Assembly (NCBI GenBank): GCA_013396655.1
Contig: WBMV01002651.1
Coordinates: 496,001-560,000 of the forward strand
DNA: 64,000 nucleotides
Origin: Campylorhamphus procurvoides
Taxonomy: Eukaryota > Chordata > Aves > Passeriformes > Dendrocolaptidae
Reading direction: 5' to 3'
Shown here piece by piece: positions 62,301 to 64,000 of the stretch. The position numbers were made by a program, and so were the translations under genes. Each line of letters opens with the position of its first letter. Position 1 is the first letter of the stretch. The notes beneath the pieces were generated by a model. The model was not told where the DNA came from. It saw only the letters and a program-made list of their open reading frames with translations, and did no database searches.

Positions 62301-64000
62301 TACATGAGTGGAGAAGATGTGCTAGAGTCATATTTGGCTTTCTTGCAATGCCAGTGACTACAAAAGGCTGAATTTCAATTCCTTCCTCAAAGCTCATAAA
62401 AATTTCTTCCGGAAAACTTATCCCACATGTTGGCTTCAAACTCATTTCTTTTAGAAAGAACACCAAGTTGAATAGAAGATATCTTGTAATTAAAAATATC
62501 GCTACTTCTTTAATGATCTAATTAGTTTTACCTATCAGGGTCAGCCTCATTGATTTCAATTAAAAATAAAAAGAAAAGACCTGTCAAGAGACCTACTTCT
62601 TAATGTATTCAGTAAGATCAAGGTTTGGGCACCAAAATGTTTTAATGAACACAATCACTGTTTGTTGAAAGAAAAGCTATTACTGATTTCTTATTGATCT
62701 GAAAAAGGAAAGGACAAACTCGGTTAGAGGATATTTCATGTTTTCTTCATTAAAGATCAATGAAAGCAAGACTGACCTGCTTTCTTCCTCTTGTGTTTAC
62801 ACTTGAAACGCATTAGAGCATTAGAGGAACAGTAATGGTCTAATTATTGAGACCATTCTTAATTCAAATTATGGAAGTGGATGAAGCTGCCTAACAATAA
62901 ATAACAAAATGCTTTTACATAACACTATGTGCAGAAATGGTGTGCTGGGAGTCAGATTATGGCCACAGAACAGTATTATTAATTTATGTCATCACTTCAC
63001 TAGTACCATGTAACATTAGGTTGGATGGGAACATCAGAGTTAAGAAGAAAAAAAGCTTTCAGATCAGACTTTAGCAATAAATGAAGTCTCCTTTCTTTGA
63101 AGAGGGATAATAATGTGTGATGTACATTACAGCTTATGAACTGGTAGTGTAAAGGACCATCTTCAAGGCCCATAAAATAAATAATACATATTGTTTAGCC
63201 AGATATCGCACTATGGAATATTATGGTGATGTGCATGACTATACGGTTAAATTCAAATGACGAAAGAAGCAACCTTGAGCACTGGATCCCTATGTGACTG
63301 TTACCTCTTGCCCCAGCTCTGCTTTTGACCTCTCCAGCTGGCACTTTCTAAGACCAAATTTATGTAGGTGTTGCAATGTGGCTGTGAGCTTGACACTGCT
63401 GCTGGGTCTTGGCATCAGGGACTGCTCCTCAGCCTTTTTTTTTTGTTGGCAGTAGGAATACAGCCAGTGAAACTTAATTGAAGCTCAGTCCTACTAACCC
63501 TTTCTCAGACATATCATGTTCTTGCTGCACTGTGAAATCAGTGTCAGTAAAGTGTTTTTATTCGCTATTTTGTGAATAAGGAACTTTTGAGCTAGGCTTA
63601 TAGACCTTTTGAAATCAGCTCAGCTGCTGTTGGGATCTGTCTGGTCTTTCTGACTTCTTTGTCTCAGTGATCTGAGTGAAACAACACATATGAGAGAAAA
63701 CCTGTTACTCCGTGCTAGTGATTTTCTAATCTTTGGATGCATTGTTTACTATTTTCACCTTGAGCTTTTGTGTGAAAGTCCTCTAGCACAGTACTACCAT
63801 TAGTCTTAGCCAGGAGACTTGTCCTACACTGAAGGGCTCTGAAGGGCTGAGGGACATGACCCACTATTCTATTCCTTTCTGAAGTATGGAAGCAGGTTTT
63901 AATTTTTCCAATTCATTCCTGCAACTTAAAACAAGCTTAAAACAATAATTACTGAAGCCTTCTTCTTTAGCAAGACAATCAATTAGGTTTTTTTTTTTAC
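59365..64000. other. Noncoding DNA, no recognised gene
   Basis: There is no LTR, CR1 or coding domain that I can identify up to the end of the window. Frames are short (100 codons or fewer). Poly-T runs at about 63437-63446 and at the very end are simple sequence. Confidence 0.6.

Noticed and set aside
1..64000. CRISPR arrays, operons, ribosome binding sites, tRNA or rRNA genes
   Set aside because: None was seen. The sequence is vertebrate nuclear DNA, and the regular repeats present are microsatellites, one tandem duplication and an LTR minisatellite.

Overview
This is vertebrate nuclear DNA, almost certainly from a bird and probably from a neoavian such as a songbird. The evidence is the interspersed repeats: at least six fragments of CR1, the dominant avian LINE, and five solo-type long terminal repeats (LTRs) of avian endogenous retroviruses. 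I recognise these from remembered consensus features and could not run a repeat search. The DNA is mostly AT-rich. It has one 22-N assembly gap inside a poly-C run and no bacterial-style gene organisation.

No intact protein-coding gene can be supported. The open reading frames are short, usually overlap others in different frames, and lack recognisable domains. The window therefore looks like a gene desert or the inside of a very large intron. The best gene-like remnant is a decayed C2H2 zinc-finger pseudogene on the minus strand at about 36760-37400. Three exon-like segments with good splice signals (1418-1517 plus, 22990-23010 minus, 23642-23728 plus) are listed as speculative.

Layout: 1-11879 is non-repetitive noncoding DNA. 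11880-12883 is a U3-truncated LTR on the minus strand. 14968-15539 is a complete solo LTR on the minus strand with TATA box and poly(A) signal. 15540-32900 is mainly unique DNA with a short CR1 tail at 21717-21807 and the gap at 24133-24154. A CR1 fragment lies at about 32910-33305 and a G-rich quadruplex-type tract at 34358-34428. A solo LTR with a perfect 5-bp target duplication occupies 35854-36586, followed by the zinc-finger relic. 37800-46375 is featureless. A 1340-bp LTR with perfect 8-bp terminal inverted repeats, a perfect 5-bp target duplication and an internal minisatellite of about 80 bp lies at 46376-47715. An old CR1 piece is at about 48310-48670 and another CR1 3' end at about 49272-49521. 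A perfect 54-bp tandem duplication is at 49873-49980. Two CR1 3' ends of different types sit at 56770-57088 and 57380-58199. A last solo LTR is at 58931-59364, and the rest is featureless.

The parts do not form a pathway or operon. What links them is retroelement history. Three LTRs share a recognisable U5 core, and two of them (11880-12883 and 46376-47715) appear to be diverged relatives that share a promoter motif, a repeat-rich R region and a poly(A) region. I see no undescribed defence, mobile or regulatory system that the sequence alone would justify claiming.
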